Made by a program: the position numbers and the translations under genes
Assembly: GCA_963725415.1 (NCBI GenBank)
Contig: CAVRZY010000097.1
Coordinates: 1 to 64,000 of the forward strand
Length of the DNA: 64,000 nucleotides
Source of the DNA: CAVRZY01 sp963725415
GTDB lineage: Bacteria > Acidobacteriota > Terriglobia > Bryobacterales > Bryobacteraceae
Direction: 5' to 3'
Notes under the pieces: generated by a model
Told to the model about the DNA's origin: nothing
What the model saw: the letters and a program-made list of their open reading frames with translations, nothing else
Database searches by the model: none
Shown: piece by piece, positions 50,772-59,229 of the stretch
Position numbering within the stretch: the first letter of the stretch is position 1
How the letters are laid out: the number at the start of each line of letters is the position of its first letter

Positions 50772-53700
50772 TTAGAACGACAGTCGAAAGGCGAACTGCA
50801 TGTTGCGCGGAAAATTCTGCTGCGCGATGGTGACCTGCCCGAAGTTGTTCGCGGTCAGTGAGGTACTGGGGCCCTGATAGATGGGCGTATTGAAGGCGTT
50901 GAAGGCCTCGGCGCGAAACTGGAACGTGAAGCGCTCGCCGATCTTGATGTTCTTGAACATGGAGAAGTTCACCTGGGTGGCCCACTGATTCCGGATGTTC
51001 GGGAACCGGTCGTCGTAGGTCCTCAGGACGTAGGCGTTCGCGAGCTGGACCCACACCACGGGCTCGTCCGGGGAGGCACAGTTGGCCCGCTGCCCGTTGG
51101 CGAGCAAGGTGCAGGTGTTGAACCAGCGAGTGTAGGTCTGCTGGCCGGAAGGCAACTCCGGGTTGCGCAGGTTGAAAGCGTCGGGCCGGCCGGTGGGCGT
51201 GCCCACCAGGTACTCGAGCGAAGTGTTGTACTGCCAGCCGCCGACAACCTTCTCGACGAAGCCGGTGGCGCCCGATAGCCAGCGTTTGCCCTTCCCGAAA
51301 GGCAGGTCATACTGCAACGTGAAAGCCAGGTGGTGGGGCCGATCGTAGTCGGCCAGGGTCCGGAACAGAGTCGTGTATTGGGGCTCGCGGAAACCACGGG
51401 GCTGGATGATTTTTGCGAAGGTGTAAGCGAGGTTGAACATCAGGCCCTGGCTGAAGCGCTTGTTGGCGCGAACCTCGACCAGGTCCCCGGTCTGGTTCCC
51501 GATGGCGAGGCTCGCCTTGGTGACGCCGGTGAACTGGGAATAGGGGAGGAGGGATTGCTCGCGGGTGATGGTGGGGTTGTACAGCCCGGTCCCCAGCAAC
51601 TCCGCAGCGCCGGCATAGGGATTCGAGACCGCGGTAGTGCAGTAGCTCGTGTTGGCGGCGCACTGCAGCCGGTCCGCCAGCGAAAGGGCGTCAATGTTCT
51701 GGCTGACGGTCAAGTGCCGGGTGCGGCTGGCGACGTAGGCCGCCTCCAGGGTGGTGTTCCACCAGGGCAGCTCGTACTCGAAGCCGAAGTTGAACTGGTG
51801 GACGTAGGGAACGGTATAGTCCGGGGCGTCGTAGGTTACACCCTGGCCGACATACGTCTTCAGCCCGAGCGAGTTGCCGTAAGGCTGGAGGACCCCGGCC
51901 GGGAAGGGGTTCTCCCAAGTAGAGGCGCCGGGAAGATTGGGCATGTACTGATTGACCCCACCGCCCACGGTAGCGTTATAGGGAGTGCCCCTGGAATAGC
52001 CGTTCTGGCGTACGGTCACGAGGCCGCCCGTGCCGCCCAGGGGCAGATAGCTCATGCCGTAGGAGGCGCGCGCTACTAGCCGGGGCATGAGCCGGTAGGC
52101 CAGGCCAAAGCGCGGCTGGAAGCCGGTGTTCTTGGCGCTCCAACTGGTGCGCCCGCCCGGGGCTGCGAACACCAATCCACCCGTGGTGGAGCCACTGCCG
52201 AGCGTGTACTTGGTGGTGGAATCCCATCCGACAATCATGCGATCCCAGCGCTCGGTGATCGGGGTCTGTAGATCCCAGCGCAGGCCCAGGTTAAGGCTGA
52301 GTTTCGGGGTGAGCTTGAGGTCGTCCTGAAAGTAGAGACTGTAGGTCCGGAAGACGGCGCTGCTCTGCGCATTGACGTCGGTATTGCCGCTGGCGACGGC
52401 GCCCATCAGGAACGAGGCGATGCTGTTGCCGGAAGTGCTGTCGGAGGTCTGCGGGTTGCGCTGGGTGAAGCCGGCGGTGAAGGCAAAGTTGCCGTAGGTC
52501 CAGCCCGAGGTGTAGCGGTTGGGGCGGGTTTCCACGATCTGCGTGCCGACCTTGAAGAAGTGCCGGCCCACCGTCTTGGAGACGGCGCCGCTCAGGGTGT
52601 AGGCCTGATCCGGCCAAAATATGCGGTTGGCGCTGTAGCCGCCCGTGGCCATCGTCAGGTAGCCCGAGAAGGCCAGTTGCGGGAAGTGGACGGCGGAGGC
52701 GGAGCCGATGGGATTCTTCCAGCCGAGTGAAGATCCGTCGAAGGAGTCGGCCATTTCCTGGGCGCTGTAGTTGATGTAGCGCTGCCAGGCGGCGCGGACG
52801 TTTACCACGGTGGTCGAATTGACGGTCCACACGTGGTCCAGGGTGGAACCGTAGTTGATGCGCCGGAGCGGATCGTTGCCGGATTTGGCCGGGCTGTTCT
52901 GAATGCCGTTCGAGGCGCGGTACTCGAAGCCCCAGTTCTGGCTGACGCTGCCCGAGGTGCGCTGGTTCTGGTTCCACACGTAATCGAACTTGGAATACCA
53001 GGCGTTGTAGCCGTACTTGCCGATGTTGGGCGAAGAGATCCAATTGTTGACGCGGGTGTAGGCGTTGCCAGCCGTGTTGGAGTGGGGGAAGAACGCCATG
53101 AGGTTTTTGGAAATCGTGCTCTGGCGGGCGGCTGGCACCTTGTTGTCTGGGAAGGCCGTGCGGGCGAAGCCCGTGCCCGAGGCGACAGTGCTCATCGGAT
53201 CGTAGATCACGATCAGTTGGCCGGAGGCGTTGCGGGTGTCCGAGAAGTCGCCCGCGCGCTCCAGTTCACTCGGCACGGTCTGCGTGGTCGGAAAGGGAAC
53301 GCGCTCCCGGAAACCCTCGTACCAACTGGAGAAGAAGAGCTTGTTCTTCCTGATCGGGCCGTTCACCAGCGTCGAGAAGTCGTTCCACTGGTGTTGCGTG
53401 GCCTTGATGGGCGACTGGTTGGTTTGCGTCGAAACCGCGTCGAAGATGTTGTTGCGAACGTACTCGGAAAGCGTGCCGTGGTATTCGTTCGTGCCGCCCT
53501 TCATGGTCATGTTCAGCACCCCTCCTCCGGACAGGCCCAGCGAGGCGTCGGAGGAGGGCGCAGCGAGCTTGAACTCCTGGATGCCGTCCACCAGGGGAGC
53601 GAACTTCCATTCGCCGGTTCCGGCGTTGATGGACGCGCCGTCCAGGTTGAACTGGTTGCTGCTGGTCGCGCCTCCGTGAACCGTCACACTGCCGTTGGTG

Positions 53701-54230
53701 TCCCAGGCGCGAGTGCCGGAGAAGCCGCTGGCGCCGAATTGCTGTTGGGTGAAAATCGTTCCCGACGAAAGCTGCACCAGCATGAAGATCTGGCGACCGT
53801 TCAAGGGCAACTCGCTGACGCCCTTGTTATCCATCAACTGGCTGAGCACGGAGCGGTCCGTGTCGGTGGCCAGCAATTCGGCCGTCACCGTGACGCTCTC
53901 GGTCAGGGCGCCTACCTCCAGTCGGATGTCGATGGTCGCCCGATCGCCCACATTCACGGTCACGCCGGCGCGGATGAATTTCTTGAACCCCGGCGCTTCG
54001 CACGAAACCGTATAACCGCCGGCGGGAACCTGAGCGAGCACATACCGCCCGTCAACGCCGGCCTTGGTGGTGATGCTGACATTAGTGCTGACATTGGTTG
54101 CCACAATCGTGGCGCCGGTGACAGCGGCGCCCGACGGATCCGTCACTTGGCCCGAAATCAACGCCCGGTACTCCTGAGCGCAGGCCAGCGTCGATACAAC
54201 CACAGCCAGTAGAGCCAACCGAAATCGCAT
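50772..54230 (-). CDS. Oar-like TonB-dependent outer-membrane receptor (3)
   Basis: An 1152-residue receptor with signal peptide (MRFRLALLAVVVSTLACAQ), an Ig-like regulatory domain (ISGQVTDPSGAAVTGATIVA, AGGYTVSCEAPGFKKFI), a plug with LMDNKGVSELPLNGRQIFML, and a barrel ending NMQFAFRLSF with the expected C-terminal Phe. It belongs to the same family as the receptors at 12802 and 20383 but sits inside the redox cluster on the opposite strand. The ATG at 54230 follows CTAGGAGGAAAGTC. A GTATAC element is 36 bases upstream. Its ligand is unknown; a metal-chelate or sugar is equally possible. Confidence 0.9.
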   Translation of the reverse strand: MRFRLALLAVVVSTLACAQEYRALISGQVTDPSGAAVTGATIVATNVSTNVSITTKAGVDGRYVLAQVPAGGYTVSCEAPGFKKFIRAGVTVNVGDRATIDIRLEVGALTESVTVTAELLATDTDRSVLSQLMDNKGVSELPLNGRQIFMLVQLSSGTIFTQQQFGASGFSGTRAWDTNGSVTVHGGATSSNQFNLDGASINAGTGEWKFAPLVDGIQEFKLAAPSSDASLGLSGGGVLNMTMKGGTNEYHGTLSEYVRNNIFDAVSTQTNQSPIKATQHQWNDFSTLVNGPIRKNKLFFSSWYEGFRERVPFPTTQTVPSELERAGDFSDTRNASGQLIVIYDPMSTVASGTGFARTAFPDNKVPAARQSTISKNLMAFFPHSNTAGNAYTRVNNWISSPNIGKYGYNAWYSKFDYVWNQNQRTSGSVSQNWGFEYRASNGIQNSPAKSGNDPLRRINYGSTLDHVWTVNSTTVVNVRAAWQRYINYSAQEMADSFDGSSLGWKNPIGSASAVHFPQLAFSGYLTMATGGYSANRIFWPDQAYTLSGAVSKTVGRHFFKVGTQIVETRPNRYTSGWTYGNFAFTAGFTQRNPQTSDSTSGNSIASFLMGAVASGNTDVNAQSSAVFRTYSLYFQDDLKLTPKLSLNLGLRWDLQTPITERWDRMIVGWDSTTKYTLGSGSTTGGLVFAAPGGRTSWSAKNTGFQPRFGLAYRLMPRLVARASYGMSYLPLGGTGGLVTVRQNGYSRGTPYNATVGGGVNQYMPNLPGASTWENPFPAGVLQPYGNSLGLKTYVGQGVTYDAPDYTVPYVHQFNFGFEYELPWWNTTLEAAYVASRTRHLTVSQNIDALSLADRLQCAANTSYCTTAVSNPYAGAAELLGTGLYNPTITREQSLLPYSQFTGVTKASLAIGNQTGDLVEVRANKRFSQGLMFNLAYTFAKIIQPRGFREPQYTTLFRTLADYDRPHHLAFTLQYDLPFGKGKRWLSGATGFVEKVVGGWQYNTSLEYLVGTPTGRPDAFNLRNPELPSGQQTYTRWFNTCTLLANGQRANCASPDEPVVWVQLANAYVLRTYDDRFPNIRNQWATQVNFSMFKNIKIGERFTFQFRAEAFNAFNTPIYQGPSTSLTANNFGQVTIAQQNFPRNMQFAFRLSF

Positions 54231-54265
54231 GACTTTCCTCCTAGATTGGAATCCCGGACAGCAAC

Positions 54266-54271
54266 AGTATA
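54266..54271 (-). promoter_or_regulatory. GTATAC-type promoter element upstream of receptor (3)
   Basis: Minus-strand context GGCTGGGTGTATACTGTTG; TATACT lies 36 bases upstream of the ATG at 54230, closer than at the other two receptors. Confidence 0.38.
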
Positions 54272-54283
54272 CACCCAGCCCGC

Positions 54284-54365
54284 GTAATTCGGCGACCGGC
54301 GCGAATCTCGCCCTTTTCATCTGGGCGGGTGAGGTCTACCTCATGGAGGACCGTCCCCGAATTAC
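54284..54365. repeat. GTAATTCGG palindromic repeat, type B
   Basis: An 82-base unit with outer arms GTAATTCGG and CCGAATTAC, similar in length and interior (CGGCGCGAATCTCGCC, TTTTCATC, GGGCGGGTGA) to the unit at 7897-7980. It occupies the divergent region between receptor (3) and the DUF362 gene. Confidence 0.8.
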
Positions 54366-54428
54366 CGTGCCTGCATCGCCGCGTCATTCCCCGGCCCGTC
54401 ACGAAGTGCTATAAAGGAATCGGAAAAC

Positions 54429-55403
54429 GTGAACTCTCTCTGGGCAGGGCCGCCGATGGATCGCCGAGGCCTCTTGCGGGCCTGCGCGGCCGGTGTCCTG
54501 TCCAGCGCCCTTCCCGGCGCCTCCAGGGTGGTCATTGCCCGCGACCCGATGCTTCGCCAATCGGGAACCGGCCTGGATCCCAGCCGCCTCCTGAAGCTGC
54601 TCGATCGCGCCCTGCAATCCTTCTATGACCGGGATTCTCCCCTGGAGGCCTGGAAGCGGCTGGCGCGGCCCGGCGAAGTAGTCGGGCTGAAAGTGAATTG
54701 CCTGGCCGGCAAAGGCATCTCCACCAATGTGCAGCTTGTGGACGCCATTTGCGAGCGCCTCCAGCAGGCCGGTATCCCCGCTAAAGACATCGTCATTTGG
54801 GACCGGCTGAACGCGGATCTGGAAAGCGCCGGCTTCCGCCTGGCCTCCCGCCAGGGGCGCATCCGCTGCCTGGGTAACGAGGTGCTGGGTTACGAGGAGG
54901 ACCTGGCCACCTTCGGCAGCGCCGCCAGTCTCCTGTCGAACACCCTCACCCGGCTCTGCCACGCTGTCATCAATCTGCCCGTGCTCAAGGACCACGGAAT
55001 TGTGGGCGTCACCATGGCGCTGAAGAACCTCTTTGGCGCCATTCACAACCCCAACAAGTATCATCCCAACGTGGGCGACCCCTATGTCGCCGACGTCAAC
55101 ATGCTGCCGCCCATCCGCCAGAAGGTCCGGCTCACCATCTGCGACGCCACCACCGCGCAATACGAAGGCGGGCCTTCTTACATGCCGCAGTGGACCTGGC
55201 CCTTCAACGGGCTTATCGTGGCCCAGGACCCGGTGGCCTTGGACTACACGGGCTGGCAGATTATCGAGCGAAAGCGCGCCGAGAAGGGTATGAAATCGCT
55301 CAAGGACTCGGGGCGAGAGCCCCGTTACATCGCTACGGCCGCCGATCGCGCTCACCGGCTGGGGACCAATGACCCCAAGCTGATCGAGCGGGTCCCGGTC
55401 TGA
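54429..55403 (+). CDS. DUF362 protein with Tat-like leader
   Basis: A 324-residue protein whose N-terminus contains DRRGLLRACAAGVLSSALPG, a twin-arginine-like signal. DUF362 features follow: VVGLKVNCLAGKGISTNVQL, VINLPVLKDHGIVGVTMALK, LTICDATTAQYEGGP and LIVAQDPVALDYTGWQII. DUF362 proteins are often linked to ferredoxin domains and to AmmeMemoRadiSam genes; the reaction is unknown. A GTG at 54429 after AAGGAATCGGAAAAC is used; an ATG at 54456 directly before the Arg pair is an equally likely start. The next gene begins 11 bases after the stop, indicating an operon. Confidence 0.8.
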   Translation: MNSLWAGPPMDRRGLLRACAAGVLSSALPGASRVVIARDPMLRQSGTGLDPSRLLKLLDRALQSFYDRDSPLEAWKRLARPGEVVGLKVNCLAGKGISTNVQLVDAICERLQQAGIPAKDIVIWDRLNADLESAGFRLASRQGRIRCLGNEVLGYEEDLATFGSAASLLSNTLTRLCHAVINLPVLKDHGIVGVTMALKNLFGAIHNPNKYHPNVGDPYVADVNMLPPIRQKVRLTICDATTAQYEGGPSYMPQWTWPFNGLIVAQDPVALDYTGWQIIERKRAEKGMKSLKDSGREPRYIATAADRAHRLGTNDPKLIERVPV

Positions 55404-55414
55404 AGGAGGGCATC

Positions 55415-56503
55415 ATGAATCGCAGGGCTTTTCTGAAGACCGCCGGACTTCCCTGTCTGGCGGCGCTGGCGGCGGAAAGCGACGCGCAATTCATTGCCGA
55501 GGCCAAGTTCTACGAAAAGCTGCCCTACAAGAAGATAAAGTGCAAGCTCTGTCCCCGCGAATGCGTCATCGACGACCGGGAGCGCGGCTATTGCGGCGTT
55601 CGCGAGAACCACGGCGGCGTCTACTACACGCTGGTCCATTCACGGGTCTGCGCTGCTCATGTCGATCCCATCGAGAAGAAACCCTTTTTCCATTTCTACC
55701 CCGGCACCCTGGCCTATTCCGTTGCCACCGCGGGCTGCAACGTGAACTGCAAGATGTGCCAGAACTGGGAGATTTCCCAGGTCCGGCCCGAGCAGGTCCA
55801 GAACACCTATCTGCCCCCGAAGAAGCTGGCTGCGCTGGCCAAGGAGAACCAGTGCGCCTCCATCGCCTACACCTACAGCGAACCTATCGTCTTCTACGAA
55901 TACATGGTGGACGTCGCGGACGCCGGCCACGCACTGGGCGTGAAGAGCACAGTCGTCACCGGGGGATACATCGAAGAAGACCCTCTCAAGGAATTGTGCC
56001 GTCACGTGGATGCCATCAAGGTGGACCTGAAGGCCTTCTCCCAGAAATTCTACACCGAGGTGGTGAACGGGGAACTCAAGCACGTGCTCAACGCCCTGGT
56101 GACCTTGCGCAAGCAGGGCATGTGGACCGAGATCGTCTACCTGGTGGTGCCCACTTTGAATGACAGCGACCAGGAATTCAAGGGGCTGGCCCGCTGGGTG
56201 AAATCCGAGATGGGTCTGGACGTGCCGCTGCACTTCTCCCGCTTCCATCCGCAGTACCTGCTGAAGAACCTTCCGCCCACTCCTTTGGAAACACTCGAGC
56301 GGGCCAAGGCCATCAGTGACGCCGAGGGACTCCACTATGTCTACCTCGGTAACGTCCCTGGCCATCCGGCAGAGAAAACTTACTGCCCCAAGTGCCGCCG
56401 CACGGTGGTGGACCGCGAGGGCTTCACCGTCGAGGGCATTCACCTCCGCAAAGGCCGCTGCCAATACTGCCAGCAACCCATCGCCGGCATATGGCAAACC
56501 TAG
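55415..56503 (+). CDS. amrS: AmmeMemoRadiSam system radical SAM enzyme
   Basis: A 362-residue radical SAM enzyme. The signature C-N-V-N-C-K-M-C is in SVATAGCNVNCKMCQNWEIS. A preceding Cys cluster (KIKCKLCPRECVIDDRERGY, CGV) and a final zinc-ribbon-like pair (CPKCRRTVV and CQYCQQPI) are typical of the AmmeMemoRadiSam radical SAM family, related to PFL-activating enzymes. The protein begins with MNRRAFLKTAGLPCLAALAA, a Tat-like leader, which is unusual for an enzyme class normally kept in the reducing cytoplasm. AGGAGGGCATC precedes the ATG. It lies between DUF362 and the alpha/beta hydrolase, with the MEMO-AMMECR1 gene one gene further. Confidence 0.9.
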   Translation: MNRRAFLKTAGLPCLAALAAESDAQFIAEAKFYEKLPYKKIKCKLCPRECVIDDRERGYCGVRENHGGVYYTLVHSRVCAAHVDPIEKKPFFHFYPGTLAYSVATAGCNVNCKMCQNWEISQVRPEQVQNTYLPPKKLAALAKENQCASIAYTYSEPIVFYEYMVDVADAGHALGVKSTVVTGGYIEEDPLKELCRHVDAIKVDLKAFSQKFYTEVVNGELKHVLNALVTLRKQGMWTEIVYLVVPTLNDSDQEFKGLARWVKSEMGLDVPLHFSRFHPQYLLKNLPPTPLETLERAKAISDAEGLHYVYLGNVPGHPAEKTYCPKCRRTVVDREGFTVEGIHLRKGRCQYCQQPIAGIWQT

Positions 56504-56512
56504 GGTACTTCA

Positions 56513-57577
56513 ATGAAAAAGAAACTGGCTATTGGAATCTCGATCCTGTTTGCACTGGTTGTCGCTCCGGGCCTCTCTTTCTCGCAGTTCAAGGACAAAC
56601 CCCTGTACGAGTCCGGAATGGTCCGCGCGCGCGCCTCGCTCGACCCTCCCCCGCAAGCCCGTGACGAGAGCTTTTGGAACGTGGAAAACGATATCAAGCT
56701 CTACCACTACTCGGACGGAGCGGGCCAGAACGTTCTTGTCGTCCACGGAGGGCCGGGCTACCCGATTCGTCGCCCGTATGCGGGCCTAAAGCCCCTGGCC
56801 ACCAATTACAAGTTCATCTACTATGATCAGCGAGGATGCGGCAAATCTACCCGCCCCATCGACAGGTTCTCCTCTCCGAATTATTACCAGAATCTCATGA
56901 CCCTCAACCGGACCCTCGGTCTCGGCGCTCAGCTCGCGGATATCGAAAGAATACGCAGGATCCTCGGCGACGAGAAACTCATCCTTCTGGGTCATTCCTT
57001 TGGCGCCTTCTTAGCCTCCTTGTACGCCGCCGAGTTTCCCGAAAAGATCAAGGCTCTGATTCTCGTGGCGCCTGCCGACCTTCTGGTGATGCCTGCCGAG
57101 GATGGCGGACTTTTCGGTGAGCTACAGAGACTGTTACCCGAAAACATGAAGCAAGACTACGGCGGCTTTCTGAAACGGTATTTTGATTACGGCAGTATAT
57201 TTTCCAAATCCGAAGCTGACCTGAAAGCATTGAACGCAGAGTTCGGCAAATACTATGCGGCTGCGGCCGCTACCAAGAAGCTATCGATGCCCGGCGACGA
57301 AGGGATCGAGGAGAACGGCGGATGGATGGTGCATGCCATGTTCTTCAGTATGGGCATGCGGCACGATTACCGCCCCGCGCTGAAGAACGTGAAGGCGCCG
57401 GTGCTGGTTATTCACGGCGAAAACGACGTGCAGCCCGAAAAGGCCAGCCGCGCCTATGCCGATGCTTTCCCCAATTCCAGGTTCGTGGTCATAAAGAATG
57501 CCGGCCATTTCTCGTTCCACGAGCAGCCCGAGGAGTTCGCGGCCGTGGCCGGCAGGTTTCTGAAGGAGCTGAACTAA
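56513..57577 (+). CDS. Secreted alpha/beta hydrolase, proline-iminopeptidase-like
   Basis: A 354-residue alpha/beta hydrolase with a signal peptide (MKKKLAIGISILFALVVAPG). The oxyanion-hole motif HGGPG appears in VLVVHGGPGYPIRRPYAG, followed by YYDQRGCGKSTRP and the nucleophile elbow G-H-S-F-G in LILLGHSFGAFLASLYAAEF. The Asp (VLVIHGENDVQPE) and His (VIKNAGHFSFHEQPEEF) complete the triad. The HGGPG/DQRGCGKS pattern is that of proline iminopeptidases and related peptidases. It lies nine bases after the radical SAM gene and directly abuts the next ATG, so it belongs to the same operon. Confidence 0.85.
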   Translation: MKKKLAIGISILFALVVAPGLSFSQFKDKPLYESGMVRARASLDPPPQARDESFWNVENDIKLYHYSDGAGQNVLVVHGGPGYPIRRPYAGLKPLATNYKFIYYDQRGCGKSTRPIDRFSSPNYYQNLMTLNRTLGLGAQLADIERIRRILGDEKLILLGHSFGAFLASLYAAEFPEKIKALILVAPADLLVMPAEDGGLFGELQRLLPENMKQDYGGFLKRYFDYGSIFSKSEADLKALNAEFGKYYAAAAATKKLSMPGDEGIEENGGWMVHAMFFSMGMRHDYRPALKNVKAPVLVIHGENDVQPEKASRAYADAFPNSRFVVIKNAGHFSFHEQPEEFAAVAGRFLKELN

Positions 57578-59099
57578 ATGGGAAGCCGACACATTCCCCG
57601 TTTGATTGCCCTTCACTTCATCGTGGGCGCGCTGCTGCTTACGCCCGCCTGCGCTACCGCGGCCGAAAAGCAAAAGGTCAGGCAGCCGGCAGTCGCCGGG
57701 GCTTTCTATCCCGACCAGCCCAAGGAACTGAGAAAATGGTGGACGAGTTTCTGGCCCGCGCCGCGCCTCCGGCCATCAAGGAACCCGTGCTGGCCCTGGT
57801 TTCCCCCCACGCCGGTTACGTCTATTCCGGCGGCGTGGCCGCTCACTCCTACGCCCTGCTGAAGGGCCGCAAGTTCGACAGAGTCGTGGTCATCTCTCCT
57901 TCTCACGTCGAGGCCTTCAATTTCTCCTCGGTTTACGACGGCGACGCCTACGCTACGCCTCTGGGGACCATCCCGGTGGACAAAGCCTTCGCCGCCAAGC
58001 TGGCCTCGCTGAACCCCTCGATCAAGCTTTCCAGCCGCGGCCACGCGGCTTCCGGCGGCCAGGCCGAGCACGCTCTCGAAGTGCAGCTCCCGTTCTTACA
58101 GCGCGTGCTGGGGCCGTTCAAGCTGGTGCCCATCGTCATGGGCCAGCAGGACTATGACACCTGTCGCGCCCTGGGCGTTTCTCTGGCCAAGCTGATTCAG
58201 GGGCCGGACACGCTGCTGGTCGCCAGCTCCGATCTTTCGCATTTCCATCCCTACGACATAGCCGTCAAGCTCGATCGCAAGACCCTCCAGGCCATCGAGG
58301 AATGGGACTACCTGAGCATGTCGCGCAATTTCGAGCTGCGCGTCTGGGAGGCTTGCGGCGGCGGCCCCATCGTGGCCGCCATGATTGCTGCCGAGCGTCT
58401 GGGCGCCAACCGGGCTCGAAGCTGCTCAAGTACGCCAATTCCGGAGACGCCACCGGCGACCACAGCAGCGTGGTCGGCTATGGCGCCGTGGCCTTCGTCA
58501 AACAGCAGAACCCGCGCGGCGCCGATAGCCCGCAGTTTTCCCTCAGCGAGCTGGAAAAACAGGTCCTGCTCAGGATTGCCAAGAAGTCCGTCGAGACGGT
58601 GGTGAGCGAGCGCAGGTTGTTCGAGGCCTCCGCCGCGGGATTCGACACTCTGGCGCAGGAGCGCGGCGCCTTCGTCACCCTGCGCAAGAGAGGACAACTG
58701 CGCGGCTGCATCGGCTACGTGGCGCCCATGAAACCGCTCTTCGAGACGGTGCGCGACGTGGCCGCCATGGCCGCGGTCAAGGACGAGCGCTTCCCGCCCG
58801 TCACCGCCAAAGAACTCGCTGAGCTGGACTACGAAGTCTCCGTCCTTTCCCCGCTCCGCCGCGTGCTGGACGTCAAAGAGATCCGCGTGGGCCAGCACGG
58901 GTTAGTGATGAAGAAAGGCTCCGAAGAGGGCCTGCTCCTTCCTCAGGTCCCCACCGAACAGGGTTGGGACCGGATGACCTTTCTCCAGCAAACCTGCCGC
59001 AAGGCCGGCCTTCCCCCAAGCGCCTGGCAGGACCCCGACACCGACATCTTCCAGTTCACCGCCCTGGTCTTCTCCGACCACCAGGCCCCGCCAAAGTAA
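57578..59099 (+). CDS. MEMO-AMMECR1 fusion (AmmeMemoRadiSam B and A), twice frameshifted
   Basis: One gene reading MEMO then AMMECR1, but interrupted by two frameshifts. A signal peptide (PRLIALHFIVGALLLTPACA) and RQPAVAGAFYPDQPKEL are in frame 1 (57578-57730). From about 57731 the frame shifts by one base and gives EKMVDEFLARAAPP and the MEMO metal-site motifs LVSPHAGYVYSGG, AEHALEVQLPFLQ and EACGGGPIVAAM. Near 58410 it shifts again to GSKLLKYANSGDATGDHSSV, then to AMMECR1 (FSLSELEKQVLLRIAKKSVE, RGCIGYVAPMKPLFETVRDV). Each break is repaired by one added G or C. There is no stop between the MEMO and AMMECR1 parts, so they are truly fused. It is either an intact gene with sequencing indels or a recent pseudogene. 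Confidence 0.8.
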
Positions 59100-59110
59100 G
59101 CCAGGGGCCC

Positions 59111-59160
59111 GTGGCGCAGACTCTCAGTCTGCCGCGCCGAGACTCGTCTCGGCGCCTGCC
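59111..59160. repeat. GTGGCGC-type repeat, half copy e
   Basis: Only the first half of the double-hairpin element is present: GTGGCGCAGACTCTCAGTCT, then the hairpin GCGCCGAGA-CTCG-TCTCGGCGC. It is fused directly to the next repeat at 59158. Confidence 0.75.
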
Positions 59161-59229
59161 AAGACGCAAAGAAAAACACCCTTTTGACTTTGCGTGATCT
59201 TCGCGCCTTTGCGCGAAACCTCTTCAGCG
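59158..59229. repeat. Direct repeat 1 flanking the kinase-propeller gene
   Basis: A roughly 72-base sequence (GCCAAGACGCAAAGAAAAAC, ACCCTTTT, then CTTCGCGCCTTTGCGCGAAA) that recurs at 61938-62018 in the same orientation. The stop codon of the kinase gene (59224-59226) lies inside it. The segment CGCGCCTTTGCGCG can form a hairpin. Confidence 0.75.
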
